Positions 44,183 to 53,062 are shown, counted from the stretch's first letter. The stretch is DNA of 64,000 nucleotides from an uncultured Caulobacterales bacterium (GCA_903900155.1 CAIUMD010000062.1:1-64000); one strand, 5' to 3'. The notes: generated by a model from the sequence alone, not told the origin. Numbers and translations: made by a program.

Positions 44183-47100
44183 GTGAGGCAGCAAATTCGA
44201 GCCGGGCGTCGCTGGCGCGGCGTCATGGCGCTACGGGCCCTGGCCCTGGTCAGCGCAAGCATTCCCGCCGTCGTCCTGATGGCGACCCCGGCGGCGGCCG
44301 AGGACTACACCAACGTCCAGGCCTCGGGCCGCGTTCAGGGCGCCGACGGCAAGCCGATCGCCGGCGCGACCGTGCAGGTCATCTCGGAAAGCCTGGGCGT
44401 GAAGCGCTCGGCGGTCACCAACGCCAGCGGCGGCTACGTCATCCCGCAACTGGCCCCGGGCGCCTACGCCTTCTCGGTCAGCGCCGCGGGCTATGACGAC
44501 TATGTCGAGCAGGGCGTGGCGATCAGCCGTTCGGGCGCCTCGAACCAATTCACCCTGGCCCCGGCCGGTTCGGTCGAGGCCGTGGTCATCAAGGCCGGCC
44601 GCATGCGCACGCCGGACTTCGAGATCACCACCACGGGCGCCGTCGTCGACATCGGCGAACTGGCCGAACGCGTGCCGGTCGGCCGCTCGCTGCGCGACAT
44701 CGCCCTGATGTCGCCGGGCGTGGTCCAGGGCTCGTCCTCGGCCAACGGCACGTTCGCCAACCAGATCTCGATCTCGGGCGCCAGCTTCATCGAGAACGCC
44801 TTCTTCGTGAACGGCCTGAACATCACCAACTTCCGCATGGGCCTGCTGCCCGTGGAAGTGCCGTTCGACTTCTACAAGTCGGTGGAAGTGAAGACCGGCG
44901 GCTATCCGGCCGAGTTCGGCCGCTCGACCGGCGGCTTCGTCAACGCCATCACCAAGTCGGGCACGAACAGTTTCCACGGCGGGATCACCGCGACCTGGGA
45001 GCCGGGCGACCTGCGCAACAGCGCCCCCAACACCTTCCGTAACGCCTATGAAAACGCCACGGCCGAGCGCGAGGAGTGGGTGGCCGAACTGGGCGGGCCG
45101 ATCATCAAGGACCGCCTGTTCTTCTACGGCCTTTACAACCAGCGCAAGCTGAAGACCTTCACGCCCCAGATCAACGGCAACAACGCCACCCGCGTCACTG
45201 ACGACGCGCCGTTCTGGGGCGGCAAGATCGACGGCTGGCTGACCTCCAAGCAGCACCTGGAGTTCACCTATTTCGACACCACCAAGGACGTGCGTAACCG
45301 CAGCGTGGCCTACGATCCGACGACCAAGACGGTCGGGGCCGAGACGGGCGGCACCAACCAGCGCTCGGGCGGCGAGAACTATATCGCTCGCTATACCGGC
45401 ACCTTCACGCCCTGGTTCACCCTGTCGGCGGCGTATGGCGTCAACAAGTTCCGCGATGGCCAGCTGCCGCTGGACACCACCCACGAGCAGGTCGTCGACT
45501 ATCGTGAGAAGACCGAGGGCGTGAACATCGGCCTGAACAAGGTCACCGACGCCCAGTCGTTCAATGACGACAAGCGCACGTTCTATCGCGCCGACGCCGA
45601 CTTCAACTTCGACCTGTTCGGCGCCCACCACCTGCGGATCGGCTACGACCACGAAGAGAACACCGCGACCCAGTTCTTCGAAACGATCGGCCGGGGCGCC
45701 TTCAAGTTGTTCCGCTCGAACGGCAAGGACACCAGCAATCTGCCGGCTGGCGTCGAGTACATGACCACCCGCGTCTATCGTAACAGCGGCAGCTTCAGCA
45801 CCGTCAACCAGGCCTTCTATGTCCAGGACCAGTGGTCGCTGTTCGGTGATCGCATGCAGGTCGAGGCCGGCATCCGCAATGACCGCTTCGACAACCGCAA
45901 CGCCGATGGGTCCACCTTCTACGATCCGGGCAATCAGTGGGCGCCGCGCCTGTCGGTCTCGGGTGACCCCTTCGGTGACGGCAAGTCGAAGCTCTATGGC
46001 TTCTTCGGCCGCTACTACCTCCCGCTGCCCAGCGATCTGTCGCTGAAGTTCGCCGGCTCGCTGGTCACCTATACGCGCTACAACCTGCTGAACGGCGTCG
46101 GGGCCAATGGCGACCCGGTCATCGGCGCGCCGGTCACCACGGCCAACGGCGTCAGCGCCTGTCCCGACACCAAGGTGTCGAACTGCCTGGTCGCGGCCCC
46201 GGGCCTGGTGGCCGACACCGCCGAGTCGATCGCCCATAACCTCAAGCCGCAATCGGCCGATGAATATGTGCTGGGCTACGAGCGTCGCTTCGGCGACCTG
46301 ATCAAGGTTGGCGCCTATTTCACCCACCGCGAGCTGAACAGCATTGTCGAGGACGTGGCCATCGACACCGGCGCGCGGGCCTACTGCGTGCGGGCCGGCT
46401 TCACGGTCGACCAGTGCAAGGCCAGCTTCGGCGGCGGTCGCCAGTGGGTGATCGTCAATCCGGGCGAGGACGTGAAGATCCGCCTCAACAGCATGCCGGA
46501 CGGCTCCAAGCCGGTCGTCACCCTGTCGGCGGCGGACCTGACCTATCCCAAGCCCAAGCGCGACTACAACGCCCTGACCGCCACCTTCGACCGGGCCTTC
46601 GACGGCAAGTGGTCGCTGTCGGGTTCGTACACCTGGGCCAGCCTCAAGGGGAACTATGAAGGCGGCGTGCGGTCGGAGAACGGCCAACTGGCCATCAACA
46701 CCACGGCCGACTTCGACTCGCCGGGCTTCCTGGACGGCGCCGACGGCTATCTGCCCAACCACCGGGCCCATACGTTCAAGGCCTATGGCAGCTACGCGGT
46801 CAACAAGTGGCTGACCCTGGGCGGCAACGGCCTGGTGCAGTCGCCGCGCAAGTACAGCTGCATCGGCATCGTGCCCTTGGATCGCGACAAGACCGCCTAT
46901 GACTATCAGGGCTATGGCTTCTACTGCCGGGGCAAGGTGGTCGAGCGCGGTTCGGCCTTCGACGGCGACTGGGTCACCCAGTTCAACGCGTCGGCCGTGG
47001 TGACCATCCCGACGCCGGGCGACCGCCTGGCCGCCACGCTGCGCCTGGACGTGTTCAACCTGTTCAACGCGCACGCCGTGACGGCCTACCACGAGTTCGG

Positions 47101-47200
47101 CGACGTCGGCGGCAGCGGCGTGGCGGACACCAACTTCCGCAAGCCGGTCGAGTACCAGACCCCGCGTTATGCGCGGATCCAGCTGCGCGTCGCTTTCTAA
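44183..47200 (+). CDS. Oar-like TonB-dependent receptor with carboxypeptidase-regulatory domain
   Basis: A 1005-residue outer-membrane receptor. The GTG at 44183 follows CGGGAGAGCAGG. After the signal peptide (about 1-39, PAAAE) comes a carboxypeptidase D regulatory-like domain (GRVQGADGKPIAGATVQVIS, SGGYVIPQLAPGAY; about 45-115), then a plug (VPVGRSLRDIALMSPGVV, GGYPAEFGRSTGGFVNAIT) and a large barrel ending RIQLRVAF. Oar-type receptors in Caulobacter-like species take up large or oligomeric ligands. It is divergent from the phosphoesterase and is followed by a hairpin (47211-47248) and the DeoR gene, suggesting a phosphoester-uptake unit. Confidence 0.92.
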   Translation: MRQQIRAGRRWRGVMALRALALVSASIPAVVLMATPAAAEDYTNVQASGRVQGADGKPIAGATVQVISESLGVKRSAVTNASGGYVIPQLAPGAYAFSVSAAGYDDYVEQGVAISRSGASNQFTLAPAGSVEAVVIKAGRMRTPDFEITTTGAVVDIGELAERVPVGRSLRDIALMSPGVVQGSSSANGTFANQISISGASFIENAFFVNGLNITNFRMGLLPVEVPFDFYKSVEVKTGGYPAEFGRSTGGFVNAITKSGTNSFHGGITATWEPGDLRNSAPNTFRNAYENATAEREEWVAELGGPIIKDRLFFYGLYNQRKLKTFTPQINGNNATRVTDDAPFWGGKIDGWLTSKQHLEFTYFDTTKDVRNRSVAYDPTTKTVGAETGGTNQRSGGENYIARYTGTFTPWFTLSAAYGVNKFRDGQLPLDTTHEQVVDYREKTEGVNIGLNKVTDAQSFNDDKRTFYRADADFNFDLFGAHHLRIGYDHEENTATQFFETIGRGAFKLFRSNGKDTSNLPAGVEYMTTRVYRNSGSFSTVNQAFYVQDQWSLFGDRMQVEAGIRNDRFDNRNADGSTFYDPGNQWAPRLSVSGDPFGDGKSKLYGFFGRYYLPLPSDLSLKFAGSLVTYTRYNLLNGVGANGDPVIGAPVTTANGVSACPDTKVSNCLVAAPGLVADTAESIAHNLKPQSADEYVLGYERRFGDLIKVGAYFTHRELNSIVEDVAIDTGARAYCVRAGFTVDQCKASFGGGRQWVIVNPGEDVKIRLNSMPDGSKPVVTLSAADLTYPKPKRDYNALTATFDRAFDGKWSLSGSYTWASLKGNYEGGVRSENGQLAINTTADFDSPGFLDGADGYLPNHRAHTFKAYGSYAVNKWLTLGGNGLVQSPRKYSCIGIVPLDRDKTAYDYQGYGFYCRGKVVERGSAFDGDWVTQFNASAVVTIPTPGDRLAATLRLDVFNLFNAHAVTAYHEFGDVGGSGVADTNFRKPVEYQTPRYARIQLRVAF

Positions 47201-47210
47201 GCGACCGCTC

Positions 47211-47248
47211 GTCCCCGGCCGGTCACCCCATCCCCGCCGGCCGGGGAC
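47211..47248 (+). terminator. Strong hairpin between receptor and DeoR genes
   Basis: GTCCCCGGCCGG pairs perfectly with CCGGCCGGGGAC (12 bp) around a 14-base loop, 10 bp after the receptor stop. There is no T run, so it may be a weak or factor-assisted terminator. Confidence 0.5.
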
Positions 47249-47309
47249 GCACTTCTTGCGCGGGACTCAGGCCATAGTGCCGCCGGAGCCCGACAGAGAC
47301 GGACCGAGA

Positions 47310-48065
47310 ATGCTCAAACGCTACGATCGTCAGCGCGATATCCTGAACCTGCTCGAGCCCAACCAGACGCGCGCGATCGCCGATATCGCCAAGGCGCTGT
47401 CGGTGTCCGAAGAGACCATCCGCCGCGAGTTGCGGGTGATGGAGGAGAACGGGACGATCGTGCGCCTGCACGGCGCGGTCCGCTTGCCGCCGCAGGAGAT
47501 CGAGGGGCCGTTCGACCTGCGCATGCAGAAGAACGTGGCCGGCAAGACCCGCATCGCCGAGGCGGTGGTCAAGTTCATCGCCGACGGCGACACCCTGTTC
47601 CTGGACAGCGGCTCGACCTCCTGCTTCGTGGCCAAGGCCCTGGCCGAGCACCGTCAGTTGAAGATCATCACCAACTCGCTGGCGGTGGCCCAGGCCGTGC
47701 GCAAGGACAGGGGGCACACCCTGTTCTTGGCCGGCGGCGAACTGAACACGGCCTATCAGTCGTTCTCCGACCGTCACGCCCAGGACTTCGTGGCCGGCTT
47801 TCGGCCCAGCCTGTCTGTCCTGACCGTCGGCGCGGTGAGCCTGGAGCACGGCCTGATGGACCACTCGCCCAGCGAGGCGATCATGAGCCGCATCGCCTAT
47901 TCGACCGCCACCCGCGTGCTGCTGGCGGTGGACCAGGGCAAGTTCGGACGGGTGGGCCTGGTGCACACCGCGGCCTTGAAGGATGTCGACGTCCTGGTCA
48001 CCGACGCGCCCCTGGCGCCCGGCTTCGAGCAGGGTTTCGCCCACGCCGAGGTGGTGGTCGCCTAA
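47310..48065 (+). CDS. DeoR-family transcriptional regulator
   Basis: A 251-residue regulator. The ATG at 47310 opens MLKRYDRQRDILNLLEPNQT, followed by the DeoR helix-turn-helix (IADIAKALSVSEETIRRELR) and the ligand domain (about 75-230) with GKTRIAEAV, LFLDSGSTSCFVAKAL, KIITNSLAVA, FLAGGELN and LLAVDQGKFGR. DeoR proteins sense phosphorylated sugars or polyols. With a phosphoesterase and receptor upstream, a sugar-phosphate or glycerol-phosphate-like inducer is plausible. Its possible sites are the CCACAAA repeats at 44065-44093. Confidence 0.92.
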   Translation: MLKRYDRQRDILNLLEPNQTRAIADIAKALSVSEETIRRELRVMEENGTIVRLHGAVRLPPQEIEGPFDLRMQKNVAGKTRIAEAVVKFIADGDTLFLDSGSTSCFVAKALAEHRQLKIITNSLAVAQAVRKDRGHTLFLAGGELNTAYQSFSDRHAQDFVAGFRPSLSVLTVGAVSLEHGLMDHSPSEAIMSRIAYSTATRVLLAVDQGKFGRVGLVHTAALKDVDVLVTDAPLAPGFEQGFAHAEVVVA

Positions 48066-48114
48066 GACGTGCGACGCAGCGCCGCGCCGAAAAATCACCG
48101 CCGCCCCCTTGCGA

Positions 48115-48129
48115 TGTTATAATATAACA
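48115..48129. promoter_or_regulatory. Zur-box-like palindrome upstream of merC-like gene
   Basis: TGTTATA-A-TATAACA is a perfect 15-bp dyad that equals the known core of the proteobacterial Zur box (TGTTATAnTATAACA). It overlaps a plausible TATAAT -10 element and lies 46 bp before the start of the MerC-family gene. Confidence 0.75.
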
Positions 48130-48174
48130 ATATGTGAGCTGCCGAGGCCGTAAGCGCAGACCCCGGAGCTTTCC

Positions 48175-48561
48175 ATGACCCCGTCCAAAGCCAAGGCGCT
48201 GGACCTGTCCGCCGTCGGCCTGTCCGCCCTGTGCCTGGTCCACTGCCTGGCCTTGCCGGGGCTGGCGCTGCTGTTGCCGGTGCTGGGCTTCTGGGCGCAG
48301 GCCGAGTGGGTCCATGTCGCCTTCATCCTGGCGGCCGCGCCCGTGGCGGTGCTGGCCTTTGTCGATCTCAAGACCTGGCGGCCACGGTCCAGGCCGATGA
48401 TCGTGGTCGCAAGCGCTGGTCTGGCCCTGATGCTGGCCGGCGCGCTGGAGTTTCCCGTCGCCGGCTATGAGCGTCCGCTGACGGTGCTGGGCGGCCTGCT
48501 GCTGGCCGGCGCGCACATCGCCAGCTGGCGCCGGCGCGGGCACGTCTGTCAGGCTTGCTAG
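48175..48561 (+). CDS. MerC-domain membrane protein
   Basis: A 128-residue inner-membrane protein with four predicted helices and the MerC pattern: paired Cys in ALCLVHCLALPGL on the first helix, and a C-terminal CQAC. MerC proteins bind or import mercury, but chromosomal relatives are often found under zinc control. The palindrome at 48115 matches a Zur box, so this protein is more likely part of zinc homeostasis than mercury resistance; no merA, merT or merR-type mercury gene is nearby. Its last codon overlaps the stop of the convergent nucleoside hydrolase by 4 bp. Confidence 0.85.
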   Translation: MTPSKAKALDLSAVGLSALCLVHCLALPGLALLLPVLGFWAQAEWVHVAFILAAAPVAVLAFVDLKTWRPRSRPMIVVASAGLALMLAGALEFPVAGYERPLTVLGGLLLAGAHIASWRRRGHVCQAC

Positions 48562-49466
48562 GCTACCGTTTCGCGGAAGTGTCGCGCCAGAGCCGCACCG
48601 TCGGCACGCAGGCGCACGCTGACAGCCGGCCCGTCCTCGCCCCACGCCGTCTGGCCTAGGCGCTCGCCTGAAGTGGCCACCGATACGGGAGCGACTCGCG
48701 TCTCGAACAGCTCCGGCCGGGTCAGGCTGACCAGGGCGGCGACGTCGTGCAGCACGCAGCCGTCCAGCCGTTCATAGGCCTTGGCGTAGCCGCGCGTGAT
48801 GTCATGCGCGAAGCGGCCGGCCTCGCCTTGCTGGGCCAATTCGCCGGCTTTGGCATTGGTCAGGACGCAGGACATGGTCGCGTCCAGCGGGACCAGGGTG
48901 ACGGGCCACGGCGCGGCCAGCACCTCGGCGGCGGCTTCCGGATCGTTGTGGATATTGGCCTCGGCGAAGGGGGTGACGTTACCCGCCGCGAAGGCGCCGC
49001 CCATGATCGTCACCCCGGCGACCAGGCCGGCGACGTCCGGCGCGGCGCGCAGGGCCAGGGCCAGGTTGGTCAGCGGTCCGATCGCCACGATGGTGATCTC
49101 GCGCGGACGGGCGCGGACGAGGTCGATGATCCGTTCATGCGCCGCGCCGGACCCGGCCGGCGACAGGGGCGCGCCGGACAGGTCGAGGTCGCCCAGTCCG
49201 TTCTCGCCGTGGACATGCTTGGGGGAGAGGCCGCGCGGACGCGTCAACGGCTCGGCTGCGCCCCGATACACCGGCGCTGACAGGCCTAGCCGCGCGCGCA
49301 GCCACAGGGCGTTGCGGGTGGTGGTCTCGACGTCGGCGTTGCCGAATACCGTGGTGATCGCCAGCAGCTTCAGGTCGGGCCATTTTTGCTGGTTTCTGGC
49401 GCGCAGATAGAGCAGGGCCAGGGCGTCGTCGACACCGGGATCGGTGTCCAGGATCAGCAGGCTCAT
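48558..49466 (-). CDS. Inosine/uridine-preferring nucleoside hydrolase
   Basis: A 302-residue enzyme that splits ribonucleosides into base and ribose. The ATG at 49466 overlaps the upstream stop (ATGA). It has the family's Ca2+-binding N-terminus LILDTDPGVDDALALL, then VFGNADVETTTRNAL, HGENGLGD, IVAIGPLTNLALAL, IMGGAF, ANIHNDPEAA and the metal/active-site LHDVAALV. No signal peptide, so cytoplasmic. It forms a two-gene operon with the TrpF-like gene and faces the PfkB gene across an operator (50161). The free ribose would be phosphorylated by that kinase. Confidence 0.93.
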   Translation of the reverse strand: MSLLILDTDPGVDDALALLYLRARNQQKWPDLKLLAITTVFGNADVETTTRNALWLRARLGLSAPVYRGAAEPLTRPRGLSPKHVHGENGLGDLDLSGAPLSPAGSGAAHERIIDLVRARPREITIVAIGPLTNLALALRAAPDVAGLVAGVTIMGGAFAAGNVTPFAEANIHNDPEAAAEVLAAPWPVTLVPLDATMSCVLTNAKAGELAQQGEAGRFAHDITRGYAKAYERLDGCVLHDVAALVSLTRPELFETRVAPVSVATSGERLGQTAWGEDGPAVSVRLRADGAALARHFRETVA

Positions 49467-50119
49467 CCGTAGACCGCGCGGCAGACGGCCTCGCACTTGG
49501 CCAGGTCGAAGGCCCCGTCGGTGCGCACGCCCGACTCCATGTCGATCCAGTAGAGCGCGCCCGCCGGCGCGGCGATGCGGGCCAGGATGTCGCCGACGGT
49601 GCCCGGACCGATGCCGCCGGAATAGCCGCAGAACGGTCCCTCGGCCGGGGGCGGGGCGGGCCAGCGGTCGGGCCGCGCGCCCGTGCCGAACGAAACGTCG
49701 TACAGCCAGTCGACCCCGGTCTGGTTCAGCGGAAAGGCGCCCGAGCACTGTAGTACGGCCCGCACGCCCAGGCGCCGGCCATAGTCGCGGGCGGCGGCGA
49801 CCTGGGCCGGGGTGCTGCCCTTGAAGCTGTGATTGACCTGCACGCGCTGGATCCCGGCCGGGGGCGGGGGGGCGGTCAGCGGGCTCGTGGCGATCGCCTT
49901 GGCCGCGTCGCCGCAGACATGGGCGGCCCAGCGTAGCGCGCGCTCGGCCAGCAGGCCGTCGCGGATCTCGGCGGGCGGGAAGAGCGGGCTATCGCCCTCC
50001 TGCGCGGGATCGACCAGCACGCCCCACTCGATCGGATAACGCGCCGACAGCGCCTTCAGGCCCGGCAGCAGCTCAAGGCGGTCGACGCCGGTGAACGCGA
50101 TGAAACTGGGCGGCTGCAT
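49463..50119 (-). CDS. TrpF-like (phosphoribosylanthranilate isomerase-like) protein
   Basis: A 218-residue TIM-barrel protein with features of the TrpF family: an opening strand FIAFTGVDRLE, WGVLVDPAQEGDSP, VQVNHSF, the phosphate-loop GYSGGIGPGTVGDIL and the final DMESGVRTDGAFDLAKCEAV, parallel to TrpF's D-V-S-S-G-V-E ... K-D. True TrpF has K-I-C-G near the N-terminus, which is absent here, and no trp gene is nearby. Placed in a nucleoside operon it probably acts on a ribose-phosphate or nucleobase derivative rather than in tryptophan synthesis. The exact reaction is unknown. Confidence 0.75.
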   Translation of the reverse strand: MQPPSFIAFTGVDRLELLPGLKALSARYPIEWGVLVDPAQEGDSPLFPPAEIRDGLLAERALRWAAHVCGDAAKAIATSPLTAPPPPAGIQRVQVNHSFKGSTPAQVAAARDYGRRLGVRAVLQCSGAFPLNQTGVDWLYDVSFGTGARPDRWPAPPPAEGPFCGYSGGIGPGTVGDILARIAAPAGALYWIDMESGVRTDGAFDLAKCEAVCRAVYG

Positions 50120-50160
50120 GAGTGGGTCCGAAGGTCAGAATGTCCTTGCAAATTATATAG

Positions 50161-50172
50161 TGAAACGTTTCA
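50161..50172. promoter_or_regulatory. LacI-type operator, site 1
   Basis: TGAAACGTTTCA, a perfect 12-bp dyad, lies between the divergent TrpF-like/nucleoside hydrolase operon (start 50119) and the PfkB kinase gene (start 50200). The same 12-mer recurs at 52950 and 53051. Confidence 0.85.
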
Positions 50173-50199
50173 GTCAAGTCGTTGAAACGAGGTGGGCGG

Positions 50200-51033
50200 A
50201 TGGTGCGGGTAGTGGTCGCGGGCTTCGCGACGATCGACTACGTGGTCCAGGTCGAGGGCGTCTTCACCGGACGCGGCACGCGGCTGATGCGCGAAGCCGC
50301 CTGGCCCCGCGCCGGCGGCGCGGCGCTGTACGCCAGCGCGGCCCTGGCGAAGGCGGGCGTCGCCGCCGCGCCGCTGACCTGGGTCGGCGACGACGCGGAT
50401 GGTGAGGCCTATCGGGCGGCCTGTGTCTCGGACGAAGGCGTCGCGGTCATGCCGGACGCGCCGTCGACGCGGTGCCTGCTGATCTACAACGCCGACGGGA
50501 CCTATGGCTGCCTGCTGCGGCCAGGGCCGGCGGCGCTGACCGAGGCGCAGATAGGTCTCGCCGCAGAGGCCGAGTGGCTCGTGATCGCCGCCGGCCCGCC
50601 GGAAATCACCGCCCGCCTGCTCGACCTCCAAGGCCCCCGCCTGGCCTGGATCGCCAAGGACGACCCGGCCTGCTTTCCGCCCGAACTCGTGGCGCGGTTG
50701 ACGGCGAGGGCCGAGGTCATCTTCTGCAACGCCGGTGAGCGCGCTTGGCTGGAGGCGGGGAGGGGCAGTCCGTCGCCGGCCGGCCAAATCCTCTTCGAGA
50801 CCCGCGGCGCCGACGGCGTCCACGTCGAGGCGGGCGGCGAGGTTTTCGACCTTCCCGTCACGCCCCTGAAGGTCGAAGACGCCACCGGCGCTGGCGACAC
50901 CTTCGCGGGCGCGACGCTGGCGAGCCTTGTCGCTGGCCGTTCGCCTCGCGTCGCCGCCGAAGCCGGCATCACGGCGGCGGGGTTGATGCTGAGCGGCCGG
51001 CGGGAGGCTACTCCCCCTCGATCGACCGGATGA
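50200..51033 (+). CDS. PfkB-family carbohydrate kinase (ribokinase/nucleoside kinase-like)
   Basis: A 277-residue sugar kinase. The ATG at 50200 precedes VRVVVAGFATIDYVVQ; an upstream TTG overlaps the operator and is unlikely. It has the N-terminal substrate region (GGAALYASAALAKAG), FCNAGERAWLEAG and the PfkB signature VEDATGAGDTFAGATLASLV with the catalytic Asp. Role: phosphorylation of ribose (or nucleoside) from the hydrolase reaction. The 3' end overlaps the convergent acetyltransferase by 26 bp. It is under the LacI-type operator at 50161. Confidence 0.9.
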   Translation: MVRVVVAGFATIDYVVQVEGVFTGRGTRLMREAAWPRAGGAALYASAALAKAGVAAAPLTWVGDDADGEAYRAACVSDEGVAVMPDAPSTRCLLIYNADGTYGCLLRPGPAALTEAQIGLAAEAEWLVIAAGPPEITARLLDLQGPRLAWIAKDDPACFPPELVARLTARAEVIFCNAGERAWLEAGRGSPSPAGQILFETRGADGVHVEAGGEVFDLPVTPLKVEDATGAGDTFAGATLASLVAGRSPRVAAEAGITAAGLMLSGRREATPPRSTG

Positions 51034-51565
51034 CCCTGGCGGGATTGCCGGCGACCAGGGTGTTGGCGGGAACGTCGCGGGTGACCACCGATCCCGCCGC
51101 CACGACCGAGTTCTCTCCGATCGTCACGCCGCCGATGATGGTCGCGCCCGCCGCGATCCAGACATTGCGTTCGACGGTGATCGGCTTTCCCTGCAGATGG
51201 ACGTGGCGCTGGGACGGCGCGACGGGATGTTCCGACGTGATCAGGCTAACGTTCGGCCCGATCATCACGTCGTCGCCGATGGTGATGTCGGCCAAGGAGT
51301 AGAAGGTGCAGTTCTGGTTGATGAAGACGCGGGCCCCGACGCGGATGTTGCGGCCGCAGTCGGCATAGAACGGTGGGATCAGGCGAAAATGCTCTCCGAC
51401 CACCCCGCCGATCAGCTCCTCGAACAGCGCGCGGACCGCGTTGGTGTCGGCATAGGTCAGGCGGTTGAGCACTGGCGTGATCGCCATGGCCCGCTCGACA
51501 TCGGCGGCGAAGGCGCGTGACTCCGGGGTTCGCCTCGGAATGATCCTGACTGCGCGTTCGTCCAT
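51008..51565 (-). CDS. Left-handed beta-helix acetyltransferase (maltose/galactoside O-acetyltransferase-like)
   Basis: A 185-residue hexapeptide-repeat acetyltransferase. Residues about 10-55 form the N-terminal helical MAT segment (LNRLTYADTNAVRALFEELI), then DCGRNIRVGARVFINQNCTF and repeats DITIGDDVMIGPNVSLITSE, the catalytic His in SEHPVA, GKPITVERNVWIAAGATIIG, and the C-terminal TLVAGNPARVIRSI. It transfers acetyl from acetyl-CoA to a sugar or nucleoside hydroxyl. It lies 91 bp downstream of the NupC-type gene on the same strand, so it may share that gene's LacI-controlled transcript. Confidence 0.9.
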   Translation of the reverse strand: MDERAVRIIPRRTPESRAFAADVERAMAITPVLNRLTYADTNAVRALFEELIGGVVGEHFRLIPPFYADCGRNIRVGARVFINQNCTFYSLADITIGDDVMIGPNVSLITSEHPVAPSQRHVHLQGKPITVERNVWIAAGATIIGGVTIGENSVVAAGSVVTRDVPANTLVAGNPARVIRSIEGE

Positions 51566-51656
51566 CCGCCTGCATCCCGCATTGAGTCGCCTGGTGGGAG
51601 GTTAGCGGTGAAGTCGGATGGCGGGCATCGATCCCCACCGGCCGTCCACAGCTTGG

Positions 51657-52913
51657 TCAGCCCCCGATCACCCACATGATCGTCGCCGTCAGGCATGTGG
51701 TCAGGAACGCCGCCGCCAGGGCTTTGAAGCCGAGTTCCACGACCTCGCCGACCTTCTCCGGGGCCATCGACGACAGGCTGCCGATCAGGATGGCGACGCT
51801 GCCGACATTGCCGAAGCTGCCCAGGGCGTAGGTCAGGATCAGCAGGCTCTTGGGCGACAGCGCGCCGGGCGGCAGGGCCATCATGTCGCTGTAGGCGACG
51901 ACCTCGTTGGCGGCGACCTTGGTGCCCAGGATCGCGCCGACGGCTTGCAGATCCGACAGCGGGGCGCCGGTCAGCCAGACGATCGGGGTCAGCAGCCAGC
52001 CCAGAATGCCGCCGAGCGTCAGCGGTGCTCCAGCATGCGGAATGGCCGCCAGGCCCATATTGATCAGGGCGATCAGGCCGACGAAGACGATCAGCAGGCC
52101 GGCGATGTTCAGCACCATCTTCACCGCGTCCAGCGTGCCGAAGGTCAGGGCTTCCAGGCTGCTGCGATAGGGGCTGGCGAGCACGATCGGCTCATGCGCC
52201 TCGACGCTCCTCTCGCCCGGGATGATCAGCCGCGCCATGCCGATCGCCATCGGGGTGCTGATCAGCGACGCGATCAGCAGGTGGCTGAAGGCGTTGGGCA
52301 CCTTGGCCGAGATCAGCGAGCCCAGCACGATCATCATCGAGCCGCCGATCACCGACAGGCCGTCGACCATGATGATGAAGATCTCGGCGCGGGTCAGGCG
52401 GGGCAGGAACGGCTTCACCAGCAGCGGGGCCTCGACCATCCCTAAGAACACGCAGGCCGAGGTCGAGACCCCGACTGGGCCGCTGACGCCGAACAGCTTG
52501 CCGAACGCCCAGGCCGCCGCCCGGACGATGACGATCAGCACCTTCCAGTGCCACAGCAGGGCCGACAGCGCCCCAACCAACAGGATGGCCGGCAGGGCCT
52601 GGAAGGCGAAGATGAAGGCGGCGCTGGGGTCTTCCATGCTGAACGGCGCGCGGCCGCCGCCCAGATAGCCGAACATGAAGCTGGAGCCGGCCTTGGACGC
52701 GGCCTGCAGGGCGTCGACCGCGTGGGTGGCGGCGGCGAAGCCGGCGGTGATGGCTGGGACCTGGGTCAGCAGCAAAGCCAGGGTGATCTGGCAGGCCAGG
52801 CCGACCAGCACGGGCCGCCAGGGCAGGGCGCGCCGGTTCTCCGACAGCAGCCAGCCGATGGCCAGAAAGACGACGACGCCCAGCAAGGCGCGCGCGGTTT
52901 CGTTGTCCGGCAT
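51657..52913 (-). CDS. Concentrative nucleoside transporter (NupC/CNT family)
   Basis: A 418-residue inner-membrane nucleoside symporter with about ten helices. CNT hallmarks include AASKAGSSFMFGYLGGG, the F-Q-A-L-P-x-I segment (FIFAFQALPAILLV), SACVFLGMVEAPLLVKPFLP, IILVDG-like IMVDGLSVIGGSMM, LGTKVAANEVVAYSDMM and YALGSFGNVGSVAILIG. It imports nucleosides with H+ or Na+. GGAGGGGAC precedes the ATG. The operator at 52950 lies 37 bp upstream of the start, so the gene belongs to the LacI regulon of this region. Confidence 0.95.
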   Translation of the reverse strand: MPDNETARALLGVVVFLAIGWLLSENRRALPWRPVLVGLACQITLALLLTQVPAITAGFAAATHAVDALQAASKAGSSFMFGYLGGGRAPFSMEDPSAAFIFAFQALPAILLVGALSALLWHWKVLIVIVRAAAWAFGKLFGVSGPVGVSTSACVFLGMVEAPLLVKPFLPRLTRAEIFIIMVDGLSVIGGSMMIVLGSLISAKVPNAFSHLLIASLISTPMAIGMARLIIPGERSVEAHEPIVLASPYRSSLEALTFGTLDAVKMVLNIAGLLIVFVGLIALINMGLAAIPHAGAPLTLGGILGWLLTPIVWLTGAPLSDLQAVGAILGTKVAANEVVAYSDMMALPPGALSPKSLLILTYALGSFGNVGSVAILIGSLSSMAPEKVGEVVELGFKALAAAFLTTCLTATIMWVIGG

Positions 52914-52949
52914 GTCCCCTCCGACGACGCTTGAGGAGACTCTATAGGA

Positions 52950-52961
52950 TGAAACGTTTCA
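52950..52961. promoter_or_regulatory. LacI-type operator, site 2 (NupC promoter)
   Basis: TGAAACGTTTCA occurs 37 bp upstream of the nucleoside transporter start. It is identical to sites 1 and 3. Confidence 0.85.
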
Positions 52962-53050
52962 AGGAAATGGCCCCGGATCACCGCTGCCCAGGCGTTTTGC
53001 GCCGCGCGAACTCCCGATAGTTGTGATGAAATTGTCATTGAACTCGAATA

Positions 53051-53062
53051 TGAAACGTTTCA
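53051..53062. promoter_or_regulatory. LacI-type operator, site 3 (receptor promoter)
   Basis: TGAAACGTTTCA lies 52 bp upstream of the receptor start and 90 bp from site 2. The two sites serve divergent genes and could be bridged by one repressor tetramer. Confidence 0.85.

Noticed and set aside
44231..47092. Minus-strand frame of about 950 codons
   Set aside because: It is antisense to the Oar-like receptor, with no start context or domain.
48175..48561. Mercury resistance operon
   Set aside because: Only a MerC-type gene is present; no mercuric reductase, MerT, MerP or MerR is adjacent, and the upstream palindrome is of the Zur type.
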